DNA of 64,000 nucleotides from positions 4,340,001-4,404,000 of the forward strand of contig NZ_CP113054.1 of assembly GCF_026625605.1 (NCBI RefSeq), written 5' to 3'. The notes beneath the pieces are model-generated. The model did no database searches. It saw only the letters and a program-made list of their open reading frames with translations, and was not told where the DNA came from. This DNA is from Luteolibacter sp. SL250. Lineage in GTDB: Bacteria; Verrucomicrobiota; Verrucomicrobiia; Verrucomicrobiales; Akkermansiaceae. The first letter of the stretch is position 1, and each line of letters begins with the position of its first letter. A program made the position numbers and the translations under genes. Shown here piece after piece: positions 1-8,540 of the stretch.

Positions 1-465
1 ATCCAGCACCAGGGTCTCGAGTTCGGAAAAATGCAGGTGCAGCTCCTTCGCCAGGTGCATCAGGCGTCCGGGCGTTGCGATGACGATGTGGACCCCTCTC
101 CGCAGCGCCCTGAGCTGGACCTCCTCCTCCACCCCGCCGTAGATGGCTGCGGCGCGGATGGGCAGGTGCTCGCTGAAGGTGCGGATGTTCGCGTGGATCT
201 GCAGGGCCAGCTCCCGGGTCGGGGCGAGGATCAGCGCCTTCGTCCCGCGGAGCTGCCCGTCCACATGCAGCAGCCGGTAGCGGTTGAGCATGGGCAGCAG
301 GAAGGCGGCGGTCTTTCCCGTGCCTGTCTGGGCGATGGCGGTGAGGTCATCCCCCCGCATCACATGCGGGATGGCGGCGGCCTGGATGGGGGTGGGCCGG
401 GTATAGCCCGCCTTCCGGATGCCGCGGAGGATTTCCGCATCGAGACCAAATTCGCCGAACGCCAT
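1..465 (-). CDS. DEAD-box RNA helicase, N-terminal part (cut by window edge)
   Basis: ATP-dependent RNA helicase of superfamily 2, remodelling RNA structures in the cytoplasm. The 155 visible residues begin MAFGEFGLD and carry the Q-motif region (TRPTPIQ), motif I AQTGTGKT, motif Ia PTRELA, a GG motif and TPGRL, and they break off inside motif II at VLD, so the gene continues beyond base 1. The frame runs unbroken from the ATG at 463-465 to base 1. A second, complete DEAD-box helicase lies at 20160-21272 with a different sequence, so this is a paralogue. It is followed divergently by nothing: the next gene (T2SF-like) is upstream on the same strand with a 38-bp gap, so the two may be co-transcribed. 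Confidence 0.93.
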   Translation of the reverse strand, partial: MAFGEFGLDAEILRGIRKAGYTRPTPIQAAAIPHVMRGDDLTAIAQTGTGKTAAFLLPMLNRYRLLHVDGQLRGTKALILAPTRELALQIHANIRTFSEHLPIRAAAIYGGVEEEVQLRALRRGVHIVIATPGRLMHLAKELHLHFSELETLVLD

Positions 466-503
466 GGCCGGAGCATAGGCGGCTGGGGGAGGAGCACCAG
501 CTT

Positions 504-1514
504 TCACTCCGCGGACGGGTCCGACCCGTAGTCCTCGATGTGGTCGAGCATGTTGTAGTAGCTGAGGAAGAAGCTGATGATCTTCCACGCGACGAAGATC
601 AGGATGAGGGTGTAGAGCACCCTGGGGATGGTGGCTGCGGCCACCTCCACGCGGTGGACGGCATCCTCCTGGTAGTATTTCGCCCAGCGGGCGAGATCAT
701 GGTCCAGCCCGCCGGCCTCCTCCGCCGTCTCATACGAACGGGCGAACGCGGACGGAAAGGCGTCATGCCGGGCGAACACGGGGCCGAGCGGTCCGCCCGT
801 CTCCGCCGTGATGAGGAGCTCCCTGCCCGCCTCCCGCAGGACGCCGCTCTGCGTGGCGTCCAGCGAGATGGAAACCGTCTCGCTCATGGAAAGTCCGGCC
901 AGCAGCCCGGTGTGATAGACGCGGGCGAAGCGCGCCATCGCCATCGCCCGCCGGGCCGCGCCGACGGTGGGGATGCGGTTGATGAGGGAATCCACCGCCG
1001 CATTTCCGGGGGCCGCAGCCAAAGCCATACGCACCAGCACCCACGCGACGAACAGCCCGCCATACAGCAAGCCCAGTGCGACGGCACCGGACACCAGGAT
1101 CTCCCCCCAGCCCTTTCCGGCGATCAGTCCGAAGGGAACCACCGCGAGGAACACGCCCATGTGGATGAGCACCAGCGGCTGGATCATGGCCTTTGCCGCC
1201 TGCCTGCGCGTCCGCGCCAGCATCTCAAAATAGTCCGCCAGATGGCGGAAAGACTGAGCCATGCGCCCGCCACGCTCCCCTGCACCGATGATGCTGCGCT
1301 CCAGGTCCGTCACCCCGGTGCTGGCGGAGAACGCGTCCGAGATGGATTTCCCCGCTGCGATGGAAGCCTCCACCCCGGTCAGCAACGCCGCCTGGCCGCC
1401 CGGTGGATTCGTCCTGAGAATGGTGGCGATGGCCTGGCGGATGCCGAACCCGGCCTCCAGCAGCTTCGCCAGCTCAAGGTGGAGGAGGTGCTTCTGCGCG
1501 GGGTTGCTGCTCAT
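504..1514 (-). CDS. GspF/PilC-type (T2SF domain) inner-membrane protein, orphan
   Basis: Predicted polytopic membrane protein of the type II secretion / type IV pilus platform family. It has about 336 residues, close to the roughly 400 of a full GspF. The soluble N-terminal T2SF domain shows LAKLLEAGFGIRQAI, and the second copy shows the RVYHTGLLAGLSMSETV motif; hydrophobic spans lie at about residues 115-165 and near the C-terminus (LYTLILIFVAWKIISFFL). I chose the ATG at 1512-1514 because the family similarity begins just after it; an ATG 39 bases upstream would add an unlikely Trp/Arg-rich stretch. No GspE ATPase, secretin or pseudopilin gene is adjacent; a single prepilin-like protein is far away at 60160. 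Role as assembly platform is inferred from the family only. Confidence 0.82.
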   Translation of the reverse strand: MSSNPAQKHLLHLELAKLLEAGFGIRQAIATILRTNPPGGQAALLTGVEASIAAGKSISDAFSASTGVTDLERSIIGAGERGGRMAQSFRHLADYFEMLARTRRQAAKAMIQPLVLIHMGVFLAVVPFGLIAGKGWGEILVSGAVALGLLYGGLFVAWVLVRMALAAAPGNAAVDSLINRIPTVGAARRAMAMARFARVYHTGLLAGLSMSETVSISLDATQSGVLREAGRELLITAETGGPLGPVFARHDAFPSAFARSYETAEEAGGLDHDLARWAKYYQEDAVHRVEVAAATIPRVLYTLILIFVAWKIISFFLSYYNMLDHIEDYGSDPSAE

Positions 1515-1580
1515 GGGTTGCGGAAACGTACGCCACCACCGCCCATGAAACAAGCAGGGTCATCGCGACCTCATTTTTCC

Positions 1581-1753
1581 AACCGCGAATGAACGGGAAT
1601 GAACCCATGCCTTAACGGAGCGCGGACTTCAGTCCGCTTGGCTTCGCAAAGAGCGGATTCTCCGGGGCGGACCGAAGTCCGCGCTCCAATCAACCTGCGA
1701 TGATAGCTCGATCCCATCACAACATTCGCGTCCATTTGCGTCCATTCGCGGTT
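1581..1753. repeat. Nested inverted-repeat cluster in the gap between T2SF and FAD oxidoreductase genes
   Basis: The 261-bp gap contains two nested palindromic units. The outer arms (1581-1604 and about 1724-1753) are imperfect inverted copies starting AACCGCGAAT and then repeating (A)CG..AATG blocks. The inner arms (1618-1638 and 1667-1687) are 21-nt inverted copies with one mismatch. Each inner arm is itself a hairpin: GCGGACT-TC-AGTCCGC on the left, GCGGAC-CGAA-GTCCGC on the right. No coding sequence is evident. The structure resembles REP/BIME elements; the inner hairpin is related to the one at 62162-62265. Confidence 0.75.
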
Positions 1754-1775
1754 ATGAAAAGCAGAAGCCCGCTGC

Positions 1776-3380
1776 TTATTTCGCCTTCTTCTCCTCCTTC
1801 GGCTTCGGTGGCGGGGGGATCAGGATCTGGCCGTCCGCGAGCAGGCGGTCGCGCAGTTTCGGATAGGGCAGCTTCTGGAGGGAGCATCCTTCGTCGATTG
1901 CCAATGCGGCGGCGGTTCCGGCGGACTGGCCGGTGATCATCAGCACCGGCTCCATCCGCAGCGTGCTCAGCCCGATGTGGGAGGCGGAGACACAGAAGAT
2001 GACCGACAGGTTCGTGCACTCCGACTCCTTCGGCGTGATGGCGCGGTAGGAAAGCGGCAGCGGGCGGGCGACATCCTCGTAGGTCTGCCCTTCGTTCTGG
2101 ACCTTGCCATCCACCACCACGCGGGCGGTGTTGTGCGAGTCCATCTGGTAGGAAGCGATGGCGATGCCGTCCTCCGCGACCACCTCGCCGCGCCCGTGGT
2201 GCTGGGTCATCACATAGTCGGAAACCATCCGCCGCGCCTCCCGCACATAGAGCTGGTGCGGCCAGCCGCCGGTGCCGGTGAACTCATCCTTCGGCAGCCC
2301 CCACACCTTCACCTTCTCCCGGATGGCGGCGGGCACCTGCTCGTCGTTCGCCAGGAAATACATCAGCCCCTGCTGGTAGATTACATGGTCCTGGAAGATC
2401 TTTTCCCGCTCCGCGTGGCCCGCCTCCGGCCACCGATGGTTCATGCCGATGTTGTCCGTGGAATAGGCACCGTTGAACATATGGTGGTTGTTGTTGTCCC
2501 CCTGGTGCAGGCGGGTGTGGTCGCAGCCCGCCGCGATATAACGAACGAGCAGGGCATAGCGGCCCGGGTCATAGCCCGCGGGCTTCGGCCACGGGATGGC
2601 ATTTTCCGCAGGCTCCAGCCACATGCGGAAATTGTAAGCCTGCATGAGCTTGTCCCCTTCCCCCACCTTTCCGGGAGGCCCGTCCGTGATGCCCGGCAGA
2701 AGGCCGCTGGAAGGATCCCCGGGTTTCACGTAGGGATCGACCGGTTTGTCGAAGTTGTCCTTCGGCCCGTAGATCACGCCGTTGATGGTTTCGCCATACT
2801 GCGAGTTGCTCTCGCGGCCAACGGTGTAGGAAACCCCCGCCGCCGCCATCAGATCGCCCTCATAGGTCGCGTCGATGAACTGCTTCGCCCGGATGCGGGT
2901 TCCGCTCTCGATGACGATCTCCGTGATGCGGCTCCCATCCTTTTCCGCCGACTTCAGCGGATGCTCGAAAAGCACCTTCACTCCGGCTTCCTTGAGCAGG
3001 GCCAGGTAGGCGTTCTCCGCCTCGGACGGGCGGAAGTTCCGGCGCTTGCCCATCCGCTTGTAGAACTCATTCGCCAGCCCGCCGGTGATCGCGGGGCCGC
3101 CGCCGTCCGTATGGCTGAGGCCACCGGCGGTCATGCCGCCCACATGACGGCCCAGCTCCACAAGCACGGCCTTCTTCCCCATCCGCGCGGCCTGCACGGC
3201 CGCAGTGACCCCGCCGGACGTGCCTCCATAGACACAGACATCCACCTCGATGACTTCCTTGGAATCCATCCTGGCCGGAGGATAGTAGTAGCGGAGATCG
3301 GCAGGCTTTTGAGCCTGCTGGGCGTGGAGCGCGCCCGCCAATGACACGGCGAGCAGAAGGGAATGGCGGATGGATTTCAT
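1776..3380 (-). CDS. Secreted FAD-dependent oxidoreductase (FAD_oxidored family)
   Basis: Flavoprotein oxidoreductase of 534 residues, predicted to be exported. Residues 1-20 form a Sec signal peptide (MKSIRHSLLLAVSLAGALHA). A Rossmann FAD-binding motif follows at about residues 47-75 (VYGGTSGGVTAAVQAARMG, ending in a VLVE acidic strand), then the GGM.AGGL segment typical of the FAD_oxidored family found in Planctomycetes and Verrucomicrobia. A second FAD contact is likely near the C-terminus (TGQSAGTAAALA). The tail is lysine-rich and low complexity (PPPPKPKEEKKAK). The substrate is unknown; family members are often annotated as xanthan lyase-like, which I cannot support here. It stands alone, flanked upstream by the FecR/ECF pair on the same strand (63-bp gap). 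Confidence 0.88.
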   Translation of the reverse strand: MKSIRHSLLLAVSLAGALHAQQAQKPADLRYYYPPARMDSKEVIEVDVCVYGGTSGGVTAAVQAARMGKKAVLVELGRHVGGMTAGGLSHTDGGGPAITGGLANEFYKRMGKRRNFRPSEAENAYLALLKEAGVKVLFEHPLKSAEKDGSRITEIVIESGTRIRAKQFIDATYEGDLMAAAGVSYTVGRESNSQYGETINGVIYGPKDNFDKPVDPYVKPGDPSSGLLPGITDGPPGKVGEGDKLMQAYNFRMWLEPAENAIPWPKPAGYDPGRYALLVRYIAAGCDHTRLHQGDNNNHHMFNGAYSTDNIGMNHRWPEAGHAEREKIFQDHVIYQQGLMYFLANDEQVPAAIREKVKVWGLPKDEFTGTGGWPHQLYVREARRMVSDYVMTQHHGRGEVVAEDGIAIASYQMDSHNTARVVVDGKVQNEGQTYEDVARPLPLSYRAITPKESECTNLSVIFCVSASHIGLSTLRMEPVLMITGQSAGTAAALAIDEGCSLQKLPYPKLRDRLLADGQILIPPPPKPKEEKKAK

Positions 3381-3443
3381 GGATCTTCGGTTTCGTGGTT
3401 CCGGAGTATTACCGCCCGGCCCGCCGATCTTACCGAAAATCCA

Positions 3444-4772
3444 TCAAGGGACGAAAATCATGACCTCGTTCAACCCGCCACTATGCAAGCCGTAGTGACG
3501 GTGGGAGGGCTGGCGGTCCTTGCTGCGATAGTGGCTGATGCCCTGGATCATGACGTAGCGCGCACGCACCGGAGCGAACGAAATGGTCTCGAACGGAAAG
3601 TCCACACCAGGTGACGGTTCATCCTCCACGCGCCGCATTTCACCCCGGTGAACTTCGTGGAAAACCTGACCGTCCTCCGAGACGCGGATGACGAACTCCT
3701 TCATGCCACGGTCCCCGTTCCTGCGGTTGCGCGTGTTCTGCAACACCACCCTGCCGATGGTTTCCGGCTGGAGGAGGTCGATGGTGGCCTCCCCGGTTTC
3801 GCCATCCGGCGCGAGCCAGAAAGACCAATCACCCGGTGAACCGGTGTCATTCAGCCGGCCATCGGTCAGGTTGTCGGGAGGAAAGACACTGCCACCGGCC
3901 TTCGACAAATAAGCAGGCGTGGTGACCGGCTTTCCGAGTGCGAGGTTTCCGGAAAAGTCCCTCCTGACCACCGGGGCGGGCAGACGCCGGGCGACGTCGC
4001 CGAGATCAACCGGATAGTCGCCGACGGTGGTGACCAGCCGCGTGCCGTCGGTTTCCTTCAGGATGGCGGCGGCATCCCCGGCCAGCATCCGGCGGCGCGC
4101 ACCATGGTCAGAGGGAACCTCGATCTCGCCATGGAAAACCTCCGTCATCACCACCGCTCCCAGCGAACCGGTGCCGACGGATACGCCGAACTCCGTCCCC
4201 AGATCCGTCAGCCTGCCGCCGGGGGTATCGAGATGGAACGCGAACCCGGCGGGCTTTTTGTCCGGAGCCTTCACCGACGCGCGGCCATGGCCGAACTCCA
4301 GCGAGGAAAGATCCTTCACCCTGAAGCGGCAGGGGCCCTCCACGGTGACACGGACCCCACTGCGGAAAGAGATCTCCGCGAACCCGCGCCGTAGTTCCAG
4401 AGGCACGCCCATCAGTTCGCCCGCGGGTTCTGTCCCGCCCCACTGCGCGTCGTTCGTCCCGGACAACACGGCAACCGGTACCCCGGTCCGTGGAAACGCA
4501 ATCCATCCGGCGATGGCAACACAAGCCGCGGCGGCAAGGGCAACGGGCCACAGCGGACGGCTCACGGGCTTGCTTTCCCGGACCGGAAGCGGCGGCGCGT
4601 GGCGGATGAGCGCGGCATGGATGCGCACGCTGGAGCGGTAGTGGTCCCGCGCCTGGCGCGAGGCGGCAAGGATCTCCCCCAGCTCACCCCGCTCCGCGTC
4701 CGGCAGCGTTCCGTCCAGCAGATCCGCGATCAGCCGGTCGAGACGTGGGGCATCATAGTCCGGAATGTTCAT
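3444..4772 (-). CDS. FecR-like transmembrane regulator with C-terminal discoidin-like domain
   Basis: Predicted partner (anti-sigma or signal transducer) of the ECF sigma factor encoded just upstream. The roughly 442 residues comprise a cytoplasmic N-terminus (about 1-75) with a run of Asp/Leu/Arg, one membrane helix (WPVALAAAACVAIAGWIAF, about residues 84-102), a periplasmic FecR-type domain (about 110-265, with TPGGRLTDLGTEFGVSV) and a C-terminal F5/8 type C-like region beginning NLALGKPVTTPAYL (about 280-442). The ATG at 4770-4772 overlaps the sigma factor stop by 4 bp (ATGA), which indicates translational coupling. An upstream in-frame ATG inside the sigma gene is less likely. The discoidin-like domain suggests carbohydrate binding outside the membrane (inference). 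Confidence 0.85.
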   Translation of the reverse strand: MNIPDYDAPRLDRLIADLLDGTLPDAERGELGEILAASRQARDHYRSSVRIHAALIRHAPPLPVRESKPVSRPLWPVALAAAACVAIAGWIAFPRTGVPVAVLSGTNDAQWGGTEPAGELMGVPLELRRGFAEISFRSGVRVTVEGPCRFRVKDLSSLEFGHGRASVKAPDKKPAGFAFHLDTPGGRLTDLGTEFGVSVGTGSLGAVVMTEVFHGEIEVPSDHGARRRMLAGDAAAILKETDGTRLVTTVGDYPVDLGDVARRLPAPVVRRDFSGNLALGKPVTTPAYLSKAGGSVFPPDNLTDGRLNDTGSPGDWSFWLAPDGETGEATIDLLQPETIGRVVLQNTRNRRNGDRGMKEFVIRVSEDGQVFHEVHRGEMRRVEDEPSPGVDFPFETISFAPVRARYVMIQGISHYRSKDRQPSHRHYGLHSGGLNEVMIFVP

Positions 4773-5299
4773 GGCGTGCCGCGGTTGAGTTTTCCGTTCA
4801 CACAACTTTCCAGCATCTGGCGGATCCGGTGGAGCTGCACGGACAATGCTCCCGGAGTGAGGTTCTTCTCCTGCGCCATCCCGGCGACAGAACTTCCGGA
4901 GTGGTAGCGGTTCAGGATAAGATCGCGCTTCTCCTCCGGCAGTTCCTCCAGACAGTCGCGCAGCGCATGGTTCATGGCATCGGTCGATTCGAGATCCGGC
5001 TCGTCCTCGGTGGCGAGCAGCTCGACCAGTTCCGGCTGGAAAACGCAGCGGTCGCGGGCGGCATCCCTGCGCGCGGCGAGAACCTGGAAATGCGCGATGC
5101 GGCAGGCCCAGGCCATGAACGGCCTGCCCGCGTCGTATTCCCCCGCCTTCCTCCAGATGACCAGGTTCGTCTCCTGCAGGACGTCGTCCGCCAGGGAACG
5201 GTCCGGCAGCAGCGACAGGATGTAGGAGTACAGCGCGAGCTGGTGCCGCGTGATGAGCGAGATGACCGTTTCCTCCGGAGTCTGTGGGGTTTCCGCCAT
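4769..5299 (-). CDS. ECF sigma factor (Rhodopirellula/Verrucomicrobium-type)
   Basis: Extracytoplasmic-function sigma-70 factor of 176 residues. Region 2 spans about residues 15-85, with YILSLLPDRSLADDVLQETNLVIWRK resembling the -10-binding region 2 (quoted in part: SLADDVLQETNLVIW). Region 4 lies at about 110-165 (ELPEEKRDLILNRYHSGSS then LTPGALSVQLHRIRQ, a helix-turn-helix). The ATG at 5297-5299 is preceded by a good AGGAGA ribosome-binding site about 5 bases upstream; the frame is open further upstream but nothing there looks coding. It overlaps the FecR-like gene by 4 bp, and it is transcribed divergently from the GMC oxidoreductase 124 bp away, which is a candidate target. Confidence 0.9.
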   Translation of the reverse strand: MAETPQTPEETVISLITRHQLALYSYILSLLPDRSLADDVLQETNLVIWRKAGEYDAGRPFMAWACRIAHFQVLAARRDAARDRCVFQPELVELLATEDEPDLESTDAMNHALRDCLEELPEEKRDLILNRYHSGSSVAGMAQEKNLTPGALSVQLHRIRQMLESCVNGKLNRGTP

Positions 5300-5423
5300 G
5301 GATTCTCCTTTCTTACCGCATCCGCCGGGAATCTTACCGGAAATCTTTCGGGGAGTGGGGACACGAATTTCCTCATTTCCATCCCGCCACCGCCCGCTAG
5401 CCTGAAAGGCAATCCCGTAACCC

Positions 5424-7208
5424 ATGGCTATTCTCACCGACCGCAAAACGTCCCGCGATTACGATGTCCTCATTGTCGGCTCCGGCGCGGGCGGAGGCAT
5501 GATGGCCCTGCAACTGGCCCTGGAAGGCTTCAAGGTCCTGATGCTGGAGGCAGGCCGGAACTACGATCCCGTGACGGAAACCCCGATGTTCAACACGCCG
5601 GAACAGGCCCCGCTGCGCGGAAAGGGAACGCCGGACCGGCCGTTCGGCCACTACGACGCGACGGTGGGCGGCGGCTGGCAGGTGCCGGGAGAACCCTACT
5701 CCGACAAGCCGGGCACGGAGGCGGAGTTCTGGTGGTGGCGGCCCCGCATGCTGGGCGGCCGGACGAACCACTGGGGCCGCATTTCCCTCCGCTTCGGACC
5801 CTACGATTTCAAACCGAAGTCCCGCGATGGCCTGGGCTACGATTGGCCGATCTCCTACGAGGATCTCGCGCCCTACTACGACAAGACGGAACTCATCGTC
5901 GGCATCTACGGTACCAACACGGGGATGGAAAACATTCCGGACTCCCCGGCGGGCATCCTCCAACCGCCGCCGAAGCCCCGCCACGGCGACCTGCTGGCGA
6001 AAAAGGGCGGGCGCAAGGCGGGCGTGCCCGTGGTCCCCATCCACCGCGCCGTACTGAGCGAGGCGCTCGACGGCCCGGCCCGTGCGAAGCGCATGTTCCC
6101 GAACAACCCGCTGGCGCAGAAAATCGTCGGCGCGGACATGTCGATGCGCGCGCCGTGCTTCTGGGCCACGCCCTGCGTCCGCGGCTGCTCCATCCGTGCG
6201 AACTTCCAGAGCACCACCGTCCTCATCCCACCCGCCCTCGCCACGGGCAACCTGGACATCATCACGGATGCGATGGTCCGCGAGGTGCTGGTCGATTCCT
6301 CCGGCAAGGCAACCGGCGTCCACTACATCGACAAGCCGACGCGCAAGGACGCGGTGGCCAAGGCGAAGGTCGTCATCATTTCCGCCAGCACCTGCGAGAC
6401 GGCGCGCATTTTGCTGAACTCGAAGTCCGAACTTTTCCCCAACGGCATCGCCAACTCCAGCGGGCAGGTTGGCAGGAACCTGACGGACACCGTGGGCACC
6501 AATCTGGGCGCGCAGATCCCGGCCATGGAAAGCATCCCTCCCTACAGCGAGGACGGCGCGGGCGGGAACCACGTCTATAGCCCGTGGTGGCTCTACGGGG
6601 AGCATGAGAAGCTCGGCTTCGCCCGCGGCTACCACATCGAGATCGGCGGTGGCCGGAGCATGCCGGACATGGGTTCCTTCGGCACCCTGGATGCGAAGGC
6701 ACCCGGCGTGTATGGAAAGAAACTGCACGACGAGGCCCGCCGCTACTACGGCTCCCACATCGGCTTCGCCGGTCGCGGAGAGATGATCCCGAACAAGGAT
6801 TGCTACATGGAACTGGACCCGAACCGCGTGGACCAGTGGGGCATCCCCATCCCGCGATTCCACTGGAAATGGTCCGACCACGAGATCAACCAGGCCACCC
6901 ACATGCAGAACACCTTCGCCGAGATCATCGACGCCATGGGCGGAAAGGCGAACCCGCAGCCGGGCAAGATCGCCTTGAAAAAACCGGGCGAGATCATCCA
7001 TGAGGCGGGCACCTGCATGATGGGCGCGGACGCGAAAAGCTCCGTCGTCAACTCCTTCGGCCAGACCTGGGATGTGAAGAACCTCTTCTGCATGGACGGC
7101 TCCATCCTCCCGTCCAACCCGGACAAGAACCTCACCCTGTCCGTCATGGCGCTGGCGTGGAGATCCTCCGAATACCTCACCCAGGAAATGAAGCGCGGAA
7201 ACATCTGA
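5424..7208 (+). CDS. GMC-family FAD oxidoreductase (sugar/gluconate dehydrogenase large subunit type)
   Basis: Flavin-dependent alcohol or sugar dehydrogenase of 594 residues. The N-terminal ADP-binding motif DVLIVGSGAGGGMMALQLA (about residues 14-32) ends in the acidic LEAGRN. The GGRTNHWGRISLRF segment (about 112-125) is typical of GMC enzymes, and the C-terminal GMC_oxred_C region includes the HEAGTCMMG motif (His about residue 527) and NPDKNLTLSVMALAWR. No signal peptide is visible; the 38-bp-downstream Tat protein probably carries it across the membrane, as described for FAD-glucose/gluconate/fructose dehydrogenase complexes. Those complexes also have a cytochrome c subunit, and none is encoded adjacent. 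The substrate is unknown. Confidence 0.9.
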   Translation: MAILTDRKTSRDYDVLIVGSGAGGGMMALQLALEGFKVLMLEAGRNYDPVTETPMFNTPEQAPLRGKGTPDRPFGHYDATVGGGWQVPGEPYSDKPGTEAEFWWWRPRMLGGRTNHWGRISLRFGPYDFKPKSRDGLGYDWPISYEDLAPYYDKTELIVGIYGTNTGMENIPDSPAGILQPPPKPRHGDLLAKKGGRKAGVPVVPIHRAVLSEALDGPARAKRMFPNNPLAQKIVGADMSMRAPCFWATPCVRGCSIRANFQSTTVLIPPALATGNLDIITDAMVREVLVDSSGKATGVHYIDKPTRKDAVAKAKVVIISASTCETARILLNSKSELFPNGIANSSGQVGRNLTDTVGTNLGAQIPAMESIPPYSEDGAGGNHVYSPWWLYGEHEKLGFARGYHIEIGGGRSMPDMGSFGTLDAKAPGVYGKKLHDEARRYYGSHIGFAGRGEMIPNKDCYMELDPNRVDQWGIPIPRFHWKWSDHEINQATHMQNTFAEIIDAMGGKANPQPGKIALKKPGEIIHEAGTCMMGADAKSSVVNSFGQTWDVKNLFCMDGSILPSNPDKNLTLSVMALAWRSSEYLTQEMKRGNI

Positions 7209-7246
7209 CCTCTTCCTGATCACCGATCACTCCACACTTTCCCACC

Positions 7247-7900
7247 ATGTCTTCCCAGATTTCCCGCCGCGATGTCTTCCGCCTCTTCGCCGCTGCAACC
7301 GCCGCAGGCGCGATGATGCCGAAGGAAGCGAAGGCCCAGGCCCCGCTGCCGCTCACCCGCAACGTGAAGGACGCCCTCACCGACCCGGACTACTCCCAGA
7401 AGGTCATCCCCTGGGAAAAGCCGCTGACGGAGGCGGAGCTGGCCACCCTCGCCATCCTCTGCGACATCATCCTGCCCGGTGATGGAGCGGACCTGCCCAT
7501 GCCATCCGCCATCGGCGTGCCGGACTTCCTCAACGAATGGGTCGGCGCTCCTTACAAGGACACGCTCGATGACTTCGAGAACCTGCGCGGCGGCCTCGCC
7601 TGGCTCCACAGCCACAGCAACGCGCTGCACGGAAAGCGCTTCGACGATCTCACGGAGGCCCAGCAGACCGGCATCCTCGACACCATCTGCGATCCGGCGA
7701 AAGCCGCTCCCGCACTGGCTCCGGGCGTGCGTTTCTTCCGCCGCCTGCGAATGCTGACCCTCGGCGGTTACTACACTCACAGTAGCACGTGGAAAAGCCT
7801 CGGCTACGTCGGCAACGTCCCCATCGCCGGACCCTACCCCGGCGTGCCGGACGAGGTCATCAAGCTGCTGGGGCTGGAGGACGTGACCGACGGGTGGTGA
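7247..7900 (+). CDS. Gluconate 2-dehydrogenase subunit 3 family protein, Tat-exported
   Basis: Small subunit of a membrane-associated sugar dehydrogenase, 217 residues. The N-terminus has a twin-arginine signal (SRRDVFRLFAAATAAGAMM) with a likely cleavage near AKAQA (about residue 31). The mature part shows the family's LTEAELATLAILCDIILPGD block (about 63-82, quoted here at 20 residues) and a C-terminal LGYVGNVPIAGPYPGVP region. It lies 38 bp after the GMC gene in the same direction and is almost certainly its partner, acting as a chaperone/hitchhiker subunit for Tat export. It is followed directly by a class-A hairpin repeat. Confidence 0.88.
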   Translation: MSSQISRRDVFRLFAAATAAGAMMPKEAKAQAPLPLTRNVKDALTDPDYSQKVIPWEKPLTEAELATLAILCDIILPGDGADLPMPSAIGVPDFLNEWVGAPYKDTLDDFENLRGGLAWLHSHSNALHGKRFDDLTEAQQTGILDTICDPAKAAPALAPGVRFFRRLRMLTLGGYYTHSSTWKSLGYVGNVPIAGPYPGVPDEVIKLLGLEDVTDGW

Positions 7901-7909
7901 GTCCAGCGA

Positions 7910-7935
7910 GTAGCGAATCTCGTGAGAGATTCGGC
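7910..7935 (+). repeat. Class-A GTGA-loop hairpin repeat, copy 1
   Basis: The core is GTAGC followed by a perfect 7-bp stem GAATCTC (7915-7921), loop GTGA (7922-7925) and GAGATTC (7926-7932), then CGGC. It begins 9 bases after the stop of the Tat protein and is extended by GGGAGGACGCCATC, also found after the copy at 8541. Six further copies lie at 8541, 8655, 18496, 18576, 31759 and 31832. Confidence 0.85.
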
Positions 7936-8011
7936 TGGGAGGACGCCATCCATTCCCTGATGCCCACCAAAACGCGACCCTCCAAATCACCACCCCTCAT
8001 CCCACGAATCA

Positions 8012-8500
8012 ATGGACTCAACTCCAGATCCTCTAATCAGGACACGTTACAAAGGCCCCCTTGCCAAAGGAACGTCCTATCCATCCGGAGCGGAACTGCT
8101 TTCCAGCAAATTATCCGGAGTGCCTCAATACAATGAACTTGAGATCGGATTTTACGGAGAGAAGAGCCAAAAATTCCTCATGAATCAGGATGATTTTCCG
8201 ATTTTGCGGATCGAATATCAGAGGGTTCAGGCGAGCTATTCAACGTCCAACTGCGATTCGGCACAGAGTCGTCTCGAACCGAATTGGCGGATCACGGTTT
8301 ACCCCATTGTCAGCATCAATCGAAAAAAGTTCCGTGATTATCTGGATGCAAGTGGATGGAATTTGATTCGTACTTGGTTGATTGACGCATGGCGTAACAA
8401 CGGACGCCTCGGCAAAGCCAGCCTGATCATTTCAGCATGTCAGAACACGAATGAATTCAAACACGTGACTGAGATGGCCATATCGCCAGCCAAATCATAA
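8012..8500 (+). CDS. Orphan hypothetical protein, AT-richer than surroundings
   Basis: I do not recognise this 162-residue protein. It has no signal peptide or membrane helix, and it contains two short charged/aromatic segments (NELEIGFYGEKSQKFL and NWRITVYPIVSINRKKF). The C-terminal third looks alpha/beta (GLIRTWLIDAWR-like residues and LIISACQNTNEF). Base composition is visibly lower in GC and codon use includes many AAA, AAT and TTG codons that neighbours avoid. It sits between class-A repeats (7910 on one side, 8541-8682 on the other). Together these suggest recent acquisition, possibly with the repeats. A start at the ATG at 8012 is the only convenient one; no strong ribosome-binding site is seen. 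Confidence 0.55.
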   Translation: MDSTPDPLIRTRYKGPLAKGTSYPSGAELLSSKLSGVPQYNELEIGFYGEKSQKFLMNQDDFPILRIEYQRVQASYSTSNCDSAQSRLEPNWRITVYPIVSINRKKFRDYLDASGWNLIRTWLIDAWRNNGRLGKASLIISACQNTNEFKHVTEMAISPAKS

Positions 8501-8540
8501 CCAATCAGATGCAGGTATTCGCGGATGGCATCCCGGTGCA

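Noticed and set aside
5397..7223. Long open frame antisense to the GMC oxidoreductase
   Set aside because: The GMC enzyme shows all expected motifs; the antisense product has no recognisable feature. Similar antisense frames over the FAD oxidoreductase (1977-3344), ilvD (53429-55015) and the anti-sigma/YdjM region (56301-57773) were rejected for the same reason.
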